Below, in pieces: positions 1 to 9,150 of a stretch of 64,000 nt of DNA (position 1 is its first letter; the number at the start of each line of letters is the position of its first letter). The notes under the pieces were generated by a model. It had not been told where the DNA came from, searched no databases, and saw nothing but the letters and a program-made list of their open reading frames with translations. Source of the DNA: Qipengyuania_B sp965214525 (GTDB lineage: Bacteria; Pseudomonadota; Alphaproteobacteria; Sphingomonadales; Sphingomonadaceae); contig OZ243959.1 of assembly GCA_965214525.1 (NCBI GenBank), forward strand, positions 1,364,001-1,428,000, written 5' to 3'. The translations under genes were made by a program, and so were the position numbers.

Positions 1-270
1 TTCGCGCTCCCGACGCAGGATATAGGCAAGGTCGGGCGCGGTTTCGAAATGCCAGGCTTTGCCGCGCTCGACAATACGAATGCCGCGACCGATATAATGC
101 AGGCGCAATTCGTTCAGGCCGTCGCGAACGTCCGCCAGGCTCGCATGGCCGAGATGGTCGGCAAGCGCTTCGGCTGTCATCGGCTGGTCGCTGGCAAAGA
201 GGCAGGCTTCGATAACGCGTACGATTTCACTCGGGTCGCTGTGATCGAGCGCAGAAGGCCCGGGGGTCAT
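1..270 (-). CDS. scpB: Segregation and condensation protein B, N-terminal 90 residues (cut by window edge)
   Basis: ScpB is the winged-helix subunit of the SMC–ScpA–ScpB condensin that compacts and segregates the chromosome. Translation from the ATG at 270 gives MTPGPSALDHSDP, then EIVRVIEACLFASDQPMTAE, a typical ScpB start with its first winged-helix domain; the frame stays open to the window edge. The ATG overlaps the scpA TGA by four bases (ATGA), so the two subunits are probably translationally coupled, as is usual for this pair. The C-terminal half lies outside the window. Identity rests on the N-terminal pattern plus synteny. Confidence 0.88.
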   Translation of the reverse strand, partial: MTPGPSALDHSDPSEIVRVIEACLFASDQPMTAEALADHLGHASLADVRDGLNELRLHYIGRGIRIVERGKAWHFETAPDLAYILRRERE

Positions 271-1079
271 CCGGTGCGCCGCAATCGCAGCGCGGCGAAA
301 GGCTGTTCCTGCGAGATTTCGGCGGTCCCGATGCGTGCGAGTTCCAACGCCGCAACGAAGGTGGACGCGAGCGCCGAACGCTGCAACCGCGCGTCCATTC
401 CCGCCGGAAGGAATGCCTCCAATCCTACCCAATCGCGCGTGACGCCCAGCATCGCCGAAACCCGTGCCAGCGCAGCTTCCAGCGTCACGACCGGCCGGTC
501 GCGCACCAGATGGACGATCGGCTTTGCACGCGCTGCCACTGCGCCATAAGCGCTCAGCAGGCCAAACAGGTCGCATTGCCAAATGGTCTTGCGGTCAATC
601 CGCAACCCTTCCGGGGCGCCTCGCAGGAACACATCGCGACCGATGCGATCGCCCGCAAGCAGACGCTCAGCGGCTTCGCGCATGGCGTCGAGCCGCTGCA
701 AACGCCATTGCAGGCGCTGCGCCAACTCTTGCGGACCGGGTTCTTCCCGATCTTCGGAGGGAAGCAACAGCGCCGATTTGAGATAGGTGAGCCAGGCCGC
801 CATCACCAGGTAATCCGCTGCGAGTTCCAGGTGCAACGTCTCGGCCCGGTCGATATAAATGAGATATTGGTCGACCAGTTCCGCTATGCTGATAGCGCGC
901 AAATCCACCTTTTGCCGCCGCGCTAGATCGAGCAACAGGTCGAGCGGCCCCTCCCAGCCATCGAGTTCCAGATACAATGTGTCGTCATCCGGCGTGCTCG
1001 CTGCGTCCGGCGTCGGTCCCCGCCGGGCCATGTCATCTGCCGACGCATGCTCGCGCAGAAGAAAACCCTCGTTCGTCAA
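267..1079 (-). CDS. scpA: Segregation and condensation protein A (ScpA, kleisin)
   Basis: Kleisin subunit that bridges the SMC heads. The 270-residue product has the ScpA signature LELDGWEGPLDLLLDLAR near residue 37, followed by DLRAISIAELVDQYLIYI, and a helical C terminus, all family-typical. The longest form starts with TTG at 1079, overlapping the nagZ stop by four bases; an ATG at 1031 (residue 17) is an alternative that still keeps the whole kleisin N domain. Neither start has a strong Shine-Dalgarno, so coupling to nagZ is likely. It sits between nagZ and scpB in one minus-strand operon. Confidence 0.93.
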   Translation of the reverse strand: MTNEGFLLREHASADDMARRGPTPDAASTPDDDTLYLELDGWEGPLDLLLDLARRQKVDLRAISIAELVDQYLIYIDRAETLHLELAADYLVMAAWLTYLKSALLLPSEDREEPGPQELAQRLQWRLQRLDAMREAAERLLAGDRIGRDVFLRGAPEGLRIDRKTIWQCDLFGLLSAYGAVAARAKPIVHLVRDRPVVTLEAALARVSAMLGVTRDWVGLEAFLPAGMDARLQRSALASTFVAALELARIGTAEISQEQPFAALRLRRTG

Positions 1080-2095
1080 GCTTGTATGCCGGCTGCCGCG
1101 AAGAACGCATCGCGTTCAGCGGTCAGCTGTGCGGTTCGGATCGTGTCGGGCGCTGACGGTATCGCGGCGACGACGCGATCCAGCCGCGTTCGGCTTTCGC
1201 CCTGCAATTCGGGGTTGCGCCGGGCGATACCGATCATGTCGTCCATCTTCGCCCAGCAATTCAGCGTCACGTCGCAACCCGCTGCAAGCGCACGTTCGGA
1301 ACGTTCCGGCACAGACCCTTCAAGCGCTTCCATGTCGATATCATCGGTTAGCAGCAACCCGTCGAACCCTATGGCACCGCGGATGATTTGTTCGATGACG
1401 ATGGGCGATTGGGTTGCGGGATGCTCGGCATCCCAAGCGGTGAACCGGATATGCGCGCTCATGCCGAGCGGATGGTCGGCCAGTTTGCGAAACGGCGCGA
1501 TATCGCTTTCAAGCTCATCCGCGCTGGCGTCGACGACGGGCATTTCCTTGTGGCTGTCCACGGTGGCGCGGCCGTGTCCCGGCATGTGCTTCAGGCATCC
1601 GACGACCCCGCCGGCAGCCATTCCTTCGAGCACCGCACGGCCAAGCGCAGCAACCTGCATCGGTTCGTTTCCGAGCGACCGGTCACCAATGGCATTATCG
1701 GTTTCCGGCCTGCGAACGTCGAATGGCGCGTGAAAATTTACCGTAATGCCGCATTCCCGCAATTCCTGCGCCATCGCCTCGGCATTCAGCCGGGCAGCCT
1801 CGATCGCGCTGACGGGCGCGATGGCATATAGTCGGTCGAACGCTTCTCCAGCCGGAAAACGGCTCCATTCAGGCGGCTTCATGCGAGCGACACGCCCCCC
1901 CTCCTGATCGATCGACACGATCAGTTCGTCCCGCCCGTGAATTTTGCGCAGATCGTCGGTCAACGCGCGCAACTGCGCCCGGTCGACGCAATTGCGGTTG
2001 AACAGGATGTAGCCTGCCGGGTCCGCGTCACGGAAGAAGGCGCGTTCGTCTGAGGAAAGCGCGGGTCCGGCGATGCCGAAGATTGCTGGCGTCAT
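1076..2095 (-). CDS. nagZ: Beta-N-acetylhexosaminidase NagZ (GH3)
   Basis: Cytoplasmic glycoside hydrolase family 3 enzyme that removes GlcNAc from anhydromuropeptides during peptidoglycan recycling. The 339-residue protein carries SIDQEGGRVARM (about residue 82), the KHMPGHG loop with the downstream DSH general acid/base region (about 173-186), and TDDIDMEAL (about 255), which contains the nucleophile Asp. It is the usual single-domain length. The TGA stop overlaps the TTG start of scpA. The SPOR-domain gene upstream is also cell-wall related, so the operon mixes envelope and chromosome-segregation functions, an arrangement seen in other alphaproteobacteria. Confidence 0.95.
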   Translation of the reverse strand: MTPAIFGIAGPALSSDERAFFRDADPAGYILFNRNCVDRAQLRALTDDLRKIHGRDELIVSIDQEGGRVARMKPPEWSRFPAGEAFDRLYAIAPVSAIEAARLNAEAMAQELRECGITVNFHAPFDVRRPETDNAIGDRSLGNEPMQVAALGRAVLEGMAAGGVVGCLKHMPGHGRATVDSHKEMPVVDASADELESDIAPFRKLADHPLGMSAHIRFTAWDAEHPATQSPIVIEQIIRGAIGFDGLLLTDDIDMEALEGSVPERSERALAAGCDVTLNCWAKMDDMIGIARRNPELQGESRTRLDRVVAAIPSAPDTIRTAQLTAERDAFFAAAGIQA

Positions 2096-2184
2096 GGCCT
2101 TGTGAAGTCGCAGAACCCAGACCGAAAGGCAAGTTTACCTGCTCGCCGCGCCAACATGCCTGTCCGGTCTGATTGAGACAAACC

Positions 2185-2925
2185 TTAGCGTTTCACCTGG
2201 CACGCCAAGCCGTCATCCTGCAACGCCCGGCACAGGCTGTCCGCCGCCGCAGGGGTCTCGGCCACTGCCTGCAGGCGGAACACGGTCCCGATATCCGCCT
2301 GCCCCTGAACCACACGGTGGTTCACGCCGGCCAACGCTTCGGTCTGCCGGGTCAGAGTGCGCCACCCTTCTTCAGCCTGCGCGCGGCTGAAATACGCGCC
2401 GACCTGAACGCCGACACCGCTCGCCTGGGGGGCGGGGGCGGGCGCGGCGTTTGCTGGCGTCGCGGCGGCTTGCTGCGGGCTTGGCACGGTAGCTGGCGAG
2501 GCGGCGGGCGGTTCGATATCCGGTTGGCTGGCGAGGCGGCTTTCGCGGACCTGTCCTTCGCCGACGGCGAAGCTCGTATCGCCAGTGCCCTGGTGGACCT
2601 TGCCCCCGGGGTCGGCGGGACGTGTCTTGTACGGTCCCTCGGGCGCTGCGATGGTGCTGCCATCAGGCTCTGGCCCGGCGATAGTGTCATCGTTCAACAC
2701 CCACCACAACGCGCCAAGAAGCAGCGCGAGCACAACCAGCCCCAGCAGGCTGAAACCGATCAGCCGGCCACTATCGACCCTTTGCGCGGAATGCGCATCA
2801 TCGTCATTGTCGAGCCACGGTAACCGCCCCTCGTCTTGCGCAAACGCCAGTTCCCGCTCGCGCGGCTGTGCGGTTTCTTCCCAGGCGGGGCGCGTGTCGC
2901 GCGGCAGCGAATGTCCTGAAGCCAT
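2185..2925 (-). CDS. SPOR-domain membrane protein
   Basis: Bitopic inner-membrane protein of 246 residues. It has a cytoplasmic acidic N-terminal part (1-53), one membrane helix (about 55-76, GFSLLGLVVLALLLGALWW), a long Pro/Ala-rich periplasmic linker, and a C-terminal SPOR domain (about 168-246, starting GVGVQVGAYFSRAQAE). SPOR domains bind denuded peptidoglycan at the division septum, so a role in division or wall remodelling is inferred. It lies 3 bases downstream of argS and about 90 bases upstream of nagZ, the standard context for this gene in Sphingomonadales. It resembles DedD/FtsN-type proteins in architecture only. Confidence 0.88.
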   Translation of the reverse strand: MASGHSLPRDTRPAWEETAQPRERELAFAQDEGRLPWLDNDDDAHSAQRVDSGRLIGFSLLGLVVLALLLGALWWVLNDDTIAGPEPDGSTIAAPEGPYKTRPADPGGKVHQGTGDTSFAVGEGQVRESRLASQPDIEPPAASPATVPSPQQAAATPANAAPAPAPQASGVGVQVGAYFSRAQAEEGWRTLTRQTEALAGVNHRVVQGQADIGTVFRLQAVAETPAAADSLCRALQDDGLACQVKR

Positions 2926-2928
2926 AGG

Positions 2929-4686
2929 TTACATCTCCTCCACCGCATCGACGCCAAGTATCGCCAGGCCGTTGCGGATGACTTGCCCGATCTGTTGCGC
3001 CAGGAACAACCTCGCGCCGGTCAGCACAGTGTCCTGCGCGACGATGAAACGCAAATTAGGCCGGTCGTTGCCCAGATTGTAGAATGCGTGAAAGGCCGCC
3101 GCCAGATCGTACAGGTAAAACGCGATGCGATGCGGCTCGCGGGCGAGGGCCGCCCCTTCGACAATGCGCGGGAATTGCGCCGCCTGCGCGATCAGGGCGT
3201 GTTCTTCAGCCCCCAGACGATCGATGGCAGCAGCATCCGGAACAAAGCCCTCTTCCGCAGCCTTCCGCAGGTTCGAACAGATGCGCGCATGGGCGTATTG
3301 CACGTAGAAGACGGGGTTGTCCTTCGACGCTTCGATGACCTTGGCGAAATCGAACTCCATCTGCGCTTCGGGCTTGCGGGTCAGCATGGTGAAGCGCACC
3401 ACGTCCTTGCCCACTTCCTCCACCATGTCGGCGATGGTGACGAAATTGCCCGACCGCTTCGACATCTTGACCGGCTCGCCATCGCGCAGCAAGTGCACCA
3501 TCTGGACCAGCTTGACGTCGAACGGCACGTTGCGCCCGGCGCCCACCGTCAGCGCGGCGACGGCGGCCTTGATCCGCTTGACGGTGCCGGAATGATCCGC
3601 CCCCCAGATGTCGATCAGTGCGTCTGCGGCTTCCGCCTTGTCGAAGTGATAGGCGAGATCTGCGCCGAAATAGGTCCATTTGCCGTCGCTCTTGCGAATG
3701 GGCCGGTCCTGATCATCGCCGAACTTGGTCGAACGGAACAGCGGCAGTTCGAACGGTTCCCAATCGTCAGGCGGAGCCTTGCCTTTGGGCGCTTCGAGCA
3801 CGCCATCATAAACCAGATCATGATCCCGCAGAAAGCTCTCTGCCGCTTCAGGCTTTCCGGCTGCCTGCAACGAGGCTTCGGAAGCGAACACATCGTGGTG
3901 GATGCCCAGTAGTGCGAGATCGGCCTTGATGACGTCCAGCATCTGCGCAATGGCCCGTTCGCGGAACAGCGCCAGCCATTCTCCTTCTTCGACATCGACG
4001 TATCGGTCGCCGAATTCGCGGGCCAGCGCCTCGCCCACCGGCTTCAGGTAATCGCCGGGATACAATCCTTCGGGGATCGGCCCGATATCCGCGCCCAGCG
4101 CTTCGCGATAGCGCAGATGCGTGGACCGGGCGAGCGTATCGACCTGGGTGCCGGCATCGTTCACATAGTATTCGCGCGTCACCTGGTAGCCGGCAAATTG
4201 AAGCAGTCGGCACAAGGCGTCGCCGACGACCGCACCGCGGCAATGGCCCATATGCATCGGACCAGTCGGATTAGCGGATACGAACTCGACATTCACCCGA
4301 GTGCCCTCGCCGATGGACGCCCGGCCATAATCATCGCGAAGGGCGGCGATGGCTTGCAATTCCTCGATCCAGACCTGCGCGTCGAGGCGTAGATTGATGA
4401 ACCCCGGCCCGGCGATCGCAGCATGCTCGATAAGCGGATCGGCCACCAGTTTTCCGGCGATCAATTCCGCCAGCGCGCGCGGGTTCGTCCTGGCCGGTTT
4501 TGCGAGCACCATCGCGGCGTTCACCGCCAGGTCGCCATGGGCCGCATCACGCGGAGGCTCTACCGCCACGCCATCGCGGTTCACTTCCGGGGGGAGGTGC
4601 CCTTCCATTTCCAACGCGTTGAGCACGGCGTCGAGCTTCGCGCGGAACGCCCCGTGCAGCGTTTGGATCGTGACGCCATCATTCAT
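2929..4686 (-). CDS. argS: Arginine--tRNA ligase
   Basis: Class I aminoacyl-tRNA synthetase charging tRNA-Arg. From the chosen ATG at 4686 (MNDGVTIQTLHGAF) the protein has 585 residues. It shows the N-terminal Add-1 domain, the HIGH-like HMGH within NPTGPMHMGHCRG (about residue 135), KMSKRSGNFVT (about 410), and a C-terminal DALR anticodon-binding domain. A longer frame to 4722 adds 12 residues without family support, so the downstream ATG is preferred. It is first in the minus-strand run argS–SPOR–nagZ–scpA–scpB. Confidence 0.96.
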   Translation of the reverse strand: MNDGVTIQTLHGAFRAKLDAVLNALEMEGHLPPEVNRDGVAVEPPRDAAHGDLAVNAAMVLAKPARTNPRALAELIAGKLVADPLIEHAAIAGPGFINLRLDAQVWIEELQAIAALRDDYGRASIGEGTRVNVEFVSANPTGPMHMGHCRGAVVGDALCRLLQFAGYQVTREYYVNDAGTQVDTLARSTHLRYREALGADIGPIPEGLYPGDYLKPVGEALAREFGDRYVDVEEGEWLALFRERAIAQMLDVIKADLALLGIHHDVFASEASLQAAGKPEAAESFLRDHDLVYDGVLEAPKGKAPPDDWEPFELPLFRSTKFGDDQDRPIRKSDGKWTYFGADLAYHFDKAEAADALIDIWGADHSGTVKRIKAAVAALTVGAGRNVPFDVKLVQMVHLLRDGEPVKMSKRSGNFVTIADMVEEVGKDVVRFTMLTRKPEAQMEFDFAKVIEASKDNPVFYVQYAHARICSNLRKAAEEGFVPDAAAIDRLGAEEHALIAQAAQFPRIVEGAALAREPHRIAFYLYDLAAAFHAFYNLGNDRPNLRFIVAQDTVLTGARLFLAQQIGQVIRNGLAILGVDAVEEM

Positions 4687-4749
4687 CGTAAGCGCGCCTA
4701 AGCTATCCGGCGGAAATCGCAAGACTTGCGGGCCAACGGGGAAACCGCC

Positions 4750-5412
4750 TTATCGGGTCGCGTTATACGCCAGTTGCGGATCGGTCAGTTGAAAGCCGAT
4801 CAGCATCTCGAAGGTCGCCCGCGCAACGGCTTCGCGAACCTGCGGATCGGCCAGAGGGTCGAGCGCCGCATCGGGATCTCCGGCCTTGCGACGCCGTGTG
4901 ATCTGTTCGCGTATGTCATCGGGAAGGGTTGCATCCGCGCGATTGACATAGCTCGCCGCGCGCGCCTGCACCTGCGCCCGTTCCTGCCCGTCGGCGAAAT
5001 TCACCGTGACCGAACCCACCCGCTTGGTGACGATCGCGGTGCCGCCGCGTACTACGGTCACGTAATACGGCAGGGCGACCTGGCGCGCTCCGCGTGTATC
5101 GGTGCGGCGGGCCAGCACGTCGAACGTCGCCTCGGTATAGACCTTGTCGCCACTTTGGTTGCAGGTCGGGCGAACGTTCGTGATCGATGCGACCACGTCG
5201 AGGCTGGCGAGGGTAGGTTGGCTCGCATCGCGGAACAAGGTAATGTCGCCCGTGTAGTCAGGGATGCCGACCGCCGGGCAGACACTGCGTACGGCGGTGA
5301 TGCCCACACCCTGGTCGAGCACCAGTTCACCCTCGCGAGAACATCCAGCCAGCGCCGCCAGGACCAGGAGAGCGGAAGTCACGTTGAAATTGGCACGTCC
5401 GGGGCGTTTCAT
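4750..5412 (-). CDS. Putative lipoprotein of unknown function
   Basis: 220 residues beginning with a lipoprotein signal peptide (MKRPGRANFNVTSALLVLAALAGC; lipobox LAGC with Cys24). The mature part has conserved-looking pairs (VCPAVGIPDYTGDITLF, ASITNVRPTC) and reads as a soluble mixed alpha/beta periplasmic protein. No catalytic motif was recognised. It lies divergently from ispH and 63 bases upstream of argS on the same strand. Similar lipoproteins occur at this locus in sphingomonads, but no function is known to me. Confidence 0.8.
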   Translation of the reverse strand: MKRPGRANFNVTSALLVLAALAGCSREGELVLDQGVGITAVRSVCPAVGIPDYTGDITLFRDASQPTLASLDVVASITNVRPTCNQSGDKVYTEATFDVLARRTDTRGARQVALPYYVTVVRGGTAIVTKRVGSVTVNFADGQERAQVQARAASYVNRADATLPDDIREQITRRRKAGDPDAALDPLADPQVREAVARATFEMLIGFQLTDPQLAYNATR

Positions 5413-5541
5413 GTCGAAGCAATGTCCTCACCATCTTGCGAGCGTCCGCATGGAACACATCGCATCCTCGTTGCGCGTTGGAGCGCAGATGTCTTGCCGA
5501 GCCTCTAGCGGCGCGGCGCGCAAACCGCTAGGGGTGTCCGC

Positions 5542-6531
5542 ATGAATGCTCCCTTTCCTGCCCCCCGCGAAGCGGATCGCACTCCATCGGACGCCCTGCC
5601 CGGCCTATCCCTGCTGATTGCCGCCCCACGCGGCTTTTGCGCAGGCGTGGACCGCGCGATCGAGATCGTCGAGCGGGCGCTCGAGAAGTATGGGGCGCCG
5701 GTCTATGTCCGCCACGAGATCGTCCACAACCGTTATGTCGTCGATGGATTGAAGGCCAAGGGCGCAATCTTCGTCGAGGAATTGCACGAGGTGCCCGACG
5801 ATGCGCCGGTCGTTTTCAGTGCGCATGGGGTGCCCAAGGCGGTGCCTGCGGAAGCGGAACGCCGCAAACTGATCTATGTCGATGCGACCTGCCCATTGGT
5901 CAGCAAGGTGCACCGGCAGGCTGAACGCCAACTCGACAAGGGGCGGCACATCATCTTCATCGGGCATGCGGGGCATCCCGAAGTGATCGGCACGATGGGG
6001 CAGGTACCCGATGGACGCATGACGCTGGTGGAGACGGTGGCGGACGTGGCGGCGCTTGCATTTGGCAGCGACGCCGATCTGGCCTTTCTCACACAGACCA
6101 CCTTGTCGGTCGACGATACCGCCGAGATCATCTCGGCTTTGGAAGCGAAATATCCGCGCGTCGCCGGGCCCAAGGCGGAAGACATCTGCTATGCAACCTC
6201 GAACCGGCAGGCTGCGGTCAAGCGGATCGCGCCTGGAAGCGACCTGGTACTGGTCATCGGCGCGCCGAATTCCTCCAACTCCGTACGCCTCGTGGAGGTC
6301 GCCGAACGCTGCGGGACGCAGGCAAGGCTGATCCAGCGCGGGTCGGACATCAAGCGGGAATGGATTGAGGGTGTCGGCACGATCGGACTCACCGCCGGAG
6401 CCTCCGCGCCCGAGGAACTGGTGCGCGAAGTGGTGGACCAGCTTGCGCAGTGGCGCACCGTCAGCGAACATACGCTGACCAGCGCCGAGGAAACGATGGT
6501 GTTCAAGCTGCCGCGGCAATTGGTTGAATGA
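5542..6531 (+). CDS. ispH: 4-hydroxy-3-methylbut-2-enyl diphosphate reductase
   Basis: Last enzyme of the MEP isoprenoid pathway; it reduces HMBPP to IPP and DMAPP with a [4Fe-4S] cluster. The 329-residue protein shows the three cluster cysteines in APRGFCAGVDRA (about residue 34), VDATCPLVSKVH (about 115) and ICYATSNRQ (about 217), plus the His motifs VRHEIVHN and GHAGHPEV. A roughly 20-residue N-terminal extension precedes the conserved core. It opens the plus-strand run ispH–thrB–rnhA, a common alphaproteobacterial arrangement; thrB follows after 26 bases. Confidence 0.96.
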   Translation: MNAPFPAPREADRTPSDALPGLSLLIAAPRGFCAGVDRAIEIVERALEKYGAPVYVRHEIVHNRYVVDGLKAKGAIFVEELHEVPDDAPVVFSAHGVPKAVPAEAERRKLIYVDATCPLVSKVHRQAERQLDKGRHIIFIGHAGHPEVIGTMGQVPDGRMTLVETVADVAALAFGSDADLAFLTQTTLSVDDTAEIISALEAKYPRVAGPKAEDICYATSNRQAAVKRIAPGSDLVLVIGAPNSSNSVRLVEVAERCGTQARLIQRGSDIKREWIEGVGTIGLTAGASAPEELVREVVDQLAQWRTVSEHTLTSAEETMVFKLPRQLVE

Positions 6532-6557
6532 TTTCGCGCGCGGGGGATTGCTAACGC

Positions 6558-7535
6558 TTGGCGGTCTATACCGATCTTGGGCTCGATCGCTTGCGCAGCA
6601 TCGTTGCCGCCTACGATATCGGCGAGTTGATTTCCGCCAAGGGGATTGCGGAGGGCGTCTCCAATTCCAACTGGCTTATAGAAACGCGCGGCATGCCCGC
6701 GGGACGCACCGCGCGCTTCATCCTGACCATGTACGAGCGACGCATCGATCTTGCCGACCTGCCGTTCTTTCTCGGCCTGCTCGATCACCTGTCGCAAAAG
6801 GGATGCCAGGTTCCTCGGACCATCCACGATCGCGATGGCGCCCCCTTCCGGGTGGTCGATGGCAAGGCGATCGCGCTGATCGAATACAGGGATGGAGTGT
6901 CGCCCGACAACCCCACCCCGGCCCAAGCCCATGCCATCGGCGCAGCTTTGGCGAACATTCACCTCGCGGCTCTCGACTGGCCGATGGTGCGGGCCAACGC
7001 GCTGGGACCGGAAGCCTGGTATCGCATGCTGCGCGAATGCGGGGCGGATAGGCTCGAAACCATCGATCCGGCGATGCCGCCGCTGATAGAGACAGCCGGG
7101 CAGCTGGTCGCGCATTGGCCAGAGGGGCTCCCGCGATCAACGATCCATTCCGACCTCTTTCCGGACAACGCGCTGTTCCTGGGCGACGAAGTGTGCGCCG
7201 TCATCGATTTCTACTTCGCTTGCACCGATAGCATGGCCTACGATCTGGCTGTCGCCCATGCGGCATGGTCGTTCGTGCCGGATGGGTCGCGTTACGAAAG
7301 CGGCGTAGGACGGGCTCTCATGGCAGGTTACGAAAGCGTGAGACTTCTGGACGACGACGAACGCGCCGCCCTTCCGCTGCTTGCGCAAGGAGCAGCGATG
7401 CGTTTCATCGCCAGCCGTGCGGCCGATTGGATCGAACTTGCGGTTCCTGGCACGGTCAAACGCAAGGATCCGATGGCGTTCACGCGCCGCCTGCACTTCT
7501 ATCGCGACACGGGTCATGGGGCCTTTTCAAATTGA
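6558..7535 (+). CDS. thrB: Homoserine kinase, ThrB of the aminoglycoside phosphotransferase fold
   Basis: ATP-dependent phosphorylation of homoserine in threonine synthesis. The 325-residue protein belongs to the choline-kinase-like ThrB2 type rather than the GHMP kinase type: it has GVSNSNWLI (about residue 34) and the Brenner-like catalytic segment TIHSDLFPDNALF (about 195) followed by AVIDFYFAC (about 215, metal-binding Asp). The start is TTG at 6558 (MAVYTDLGLDRLRSIVAAYD), in the usual N-terminal register of the family. It lies between ispH and rnhA. Confidence 0.92.
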   Translation: MAVYTDLGLDRLRSIVAAYDIGELISAKGIAEGVSNSNWLIETRGMPAGRTARFILTMYERRIDLADLPFFLGLLDHLSQKGCQVPRTIHDRDGAPFRVVDGKAIALIEYRDGVSPDNPTPAQAHAIGAALANIHLAALDWPMVRANALGPEAWYRMLRECGADRLETIDPAMPPLIETAGQLVAHWPEGLPRSTIHSDLFPDNALFLGDEVCAVIDFYFACTDSMAYDLAVAHAAWSFVPDGSRYESGVGRALMAGYESVRLLDDDERAALPLLAQGAAMRFIASRAADWIELAVPGTVKRKDPMAFTRRLHFYRDTGHGAFSN

Positions 7536-7562
7536 CATGAGCAGCTAGAAGCCGCGGTCGAG

Positions 7563-8012
7563 ATGAAGCAGGTCGCTATATTCACAGACGGAGCATGCAA
7601 GGGCAATCCCGGCCCGGGCGGCTGGGGCGTGCTGCTGCGCATGGGCACCCATGAAAAGGAATTGTCCGGCGGCGAGGCGCAGACGACGAACAACCGCATG
7701 GAGATGACTGCGGCCCTGCAGGGTCTGAGCGCGCTGATCGAGCCGTGCGACGTAACACTGTACACCGACAGCCGCTATCTTATCGACGGCATGACGAAAT
7801 GGATCGAAGGCTGGCAGAAGCGTGGTTGGAAGAACGCGAGCAAAAAGCCGGTGCGCAACGCCGACCTGTGGCACGAGTTGATCGCTGCCGCAGCGCCGCA
7901 TTCGATCGCGTGGGAATGGGTACGCGGACATTCCGGTCATCCGGAGAACGAACGCGTCGATCGATTGGCAAGCGATGCGGCAGAGCAGATCGCCGAGCCC
8001 CTATCCGATTAG
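7563..8012 (+). CDS. rnhA: Ribonuclease HI
   Basis: Degrades RNA in RNA–DNA hybrids. The 149 residues match the family length. The catalytic carboxylates are visible: Asp in VAIFTDGACKGNPGPGGWG (residue 9), Glu in NNRMEMTAAL (about 48), Asp in LYTDSRYLIDG (about 70) and the late Asp in NERVDRLAS (about 134), with the basic WQKRGWKNASKKPV handle between them. It lies 27 bases downstream of thrB. Confidence 0.96.
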   Translation: MKQVAIFTDGACKGNPGPGGWGVLLRMGTHEKELSGGEAQTTNNRMEMTAALQGLSALIEPCDVTLYTDSRYLIDGMTKWIEGWQKRGWKNASKKPVRNADLWHELIAAAAPHSIAWEWVRGHSGHPENERVDRLASDAAEQIAEPLSD

Positions 8013-8034
8013 CCTTGTCCGGCTTAATGCCGAT

Positions 8035-9150
8035 CTAGTGATCGAACCGTTCGGCTGCGTATCGATCGAACCGCAGGCCGGCCGTCATCGCATCGGGGGG
8101 TTGATCGAGCAGGCGCTGCGCAAGCAGACGGGCCGCGGCGGGCGCGGTCTGGATGCCATACCCCCCCTGCCCGGCGAACCAGACGAATTGAGGGTGGTGC
8201 GGGTCCGCTCCATACACCGGCAGCCGGTCGGACGAGAAGCTGCGCAGCCCTGCCCATTTGCGCTCCACCGCCTCGATCGTCACGTCCAGCACTTGCGCCA
8301 GGCGATCGATCGCAAGCGCAACGTCGTATTCTTCAGGTGCGGCATCGCACGGGGCGCTTGGCGTCTCGTCGTGAGGGCTGAGCCACAGCCGATCGCCATC
8401 GGGTTTGAAATAGAACTGCCCGTTGATATCCAGCGTCAGCGGCGCATTGCCGGGCAAGGACGGTGCCGTGCGTAATTGCACCACGGTACGACGCAGCGGC
8501 CCGATATTCTTGGGACGAAGACCGGCCAAAGCGGCCAGATCGTCGGCCCAGGCGCCCGCCGCATTGACGAAATACCGCGCCGTGATGCGTTCCCCGCGCT
8601 CACTTGCCAGCGTCCAATCGGAGCCTGCAAACGAGACGTGGTCCACACGAAAACGCGTTCGCAGCACGACACCTGAAGCGGAGGCGCGTTGCAGATAATG
8701 CTGGTGCAGGGTTCCCACGTCGATGTCCGCGCAATCGGGTTGCCAGATCGCCCGATCCCATGCGCGACGCAGATGCGGCAGACGCTTGTGCAAGGCACCG
8801 GCCGGAATTCGCTCGAATGATGCCCCCGTCGGTTTAAACCGTTCGGCAAAGGCTGCGATGGCCGGTTCGTCTTCTTCCCGGCCGATATAAAGGGCACCGC
8901 GGGGCCGGAGAAAGCCATACTCTCGAAGATACGCCCCCGATGCCAGTGTCAGCGGGACGATATCCGGTCCGCCATAGCATTCCTCCCAGAATGCTGCCGA
9001 CCGCCCCGTCGCATGGTAACCGGGGCTTTCTTCCGCCTCGAGCAGCGCGATTCTGAGCTCATCTTTTGACAGGCTGGCAAGTTCAGCCGCCAGGCTGGCG
9101 CCGGCCATCCCCGCCCCGACAATAGTGTAATCGTACATTGGCAGGCTCAC
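8035..9150 (-). CDS. FAD-dependent oxidoreductase, DAO family
   Basis: 371-residue flavoprotein. The N-terminal dinucleotide-binding motif is YTIVGAGMAGASLAAELA (about 8-25), then ALLEAEESPGYHATGRSAA; a C-terminal GQGGYGIQTAPA segment (about 330) closes the FAD site. This is the D-amino-acid oxidase/glycine oxidase fold, but the substrate cannot be read from the sequence. The start is GTG at 9150, overlapping the TGA of the upstream hydrolase gene (GTGA), or ATG four codons later at 9138. The pair is probably cotranscribed. Confidence 0.85.
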   Translation of the reverse strand: MSLPMYDYTIVGAGMAGASLAAELASLSKDELRIALLEAEESPGYHATGRSAAFWEECYGGPDIVPLTLASGAYLREYGFLRPRGALYIGREEDEPAIAAFAERFKPTGASFERIPAGALHKRLPHLRRAWDRAIWQPDCADIDVGTLHQHYLQRASASGVVLRTRFRVDHVSFAGSDWTLASERGERITARYFVNAAGAWADDLAALAGLRPKNIGPLRRTVVQLRTAPSLPGNAPLTLDINGQFYFKPDGDRLWLSPHDETPSAPCDAAPEEYDVALAIDRLAQVLDVTIEAVERKWAGLRSFSSDRLPVYGADPHHPQFVWFAGQGGYGIQTAPAAARLLAQRLLDQPPDAMTAGLRFDRYAAERFDH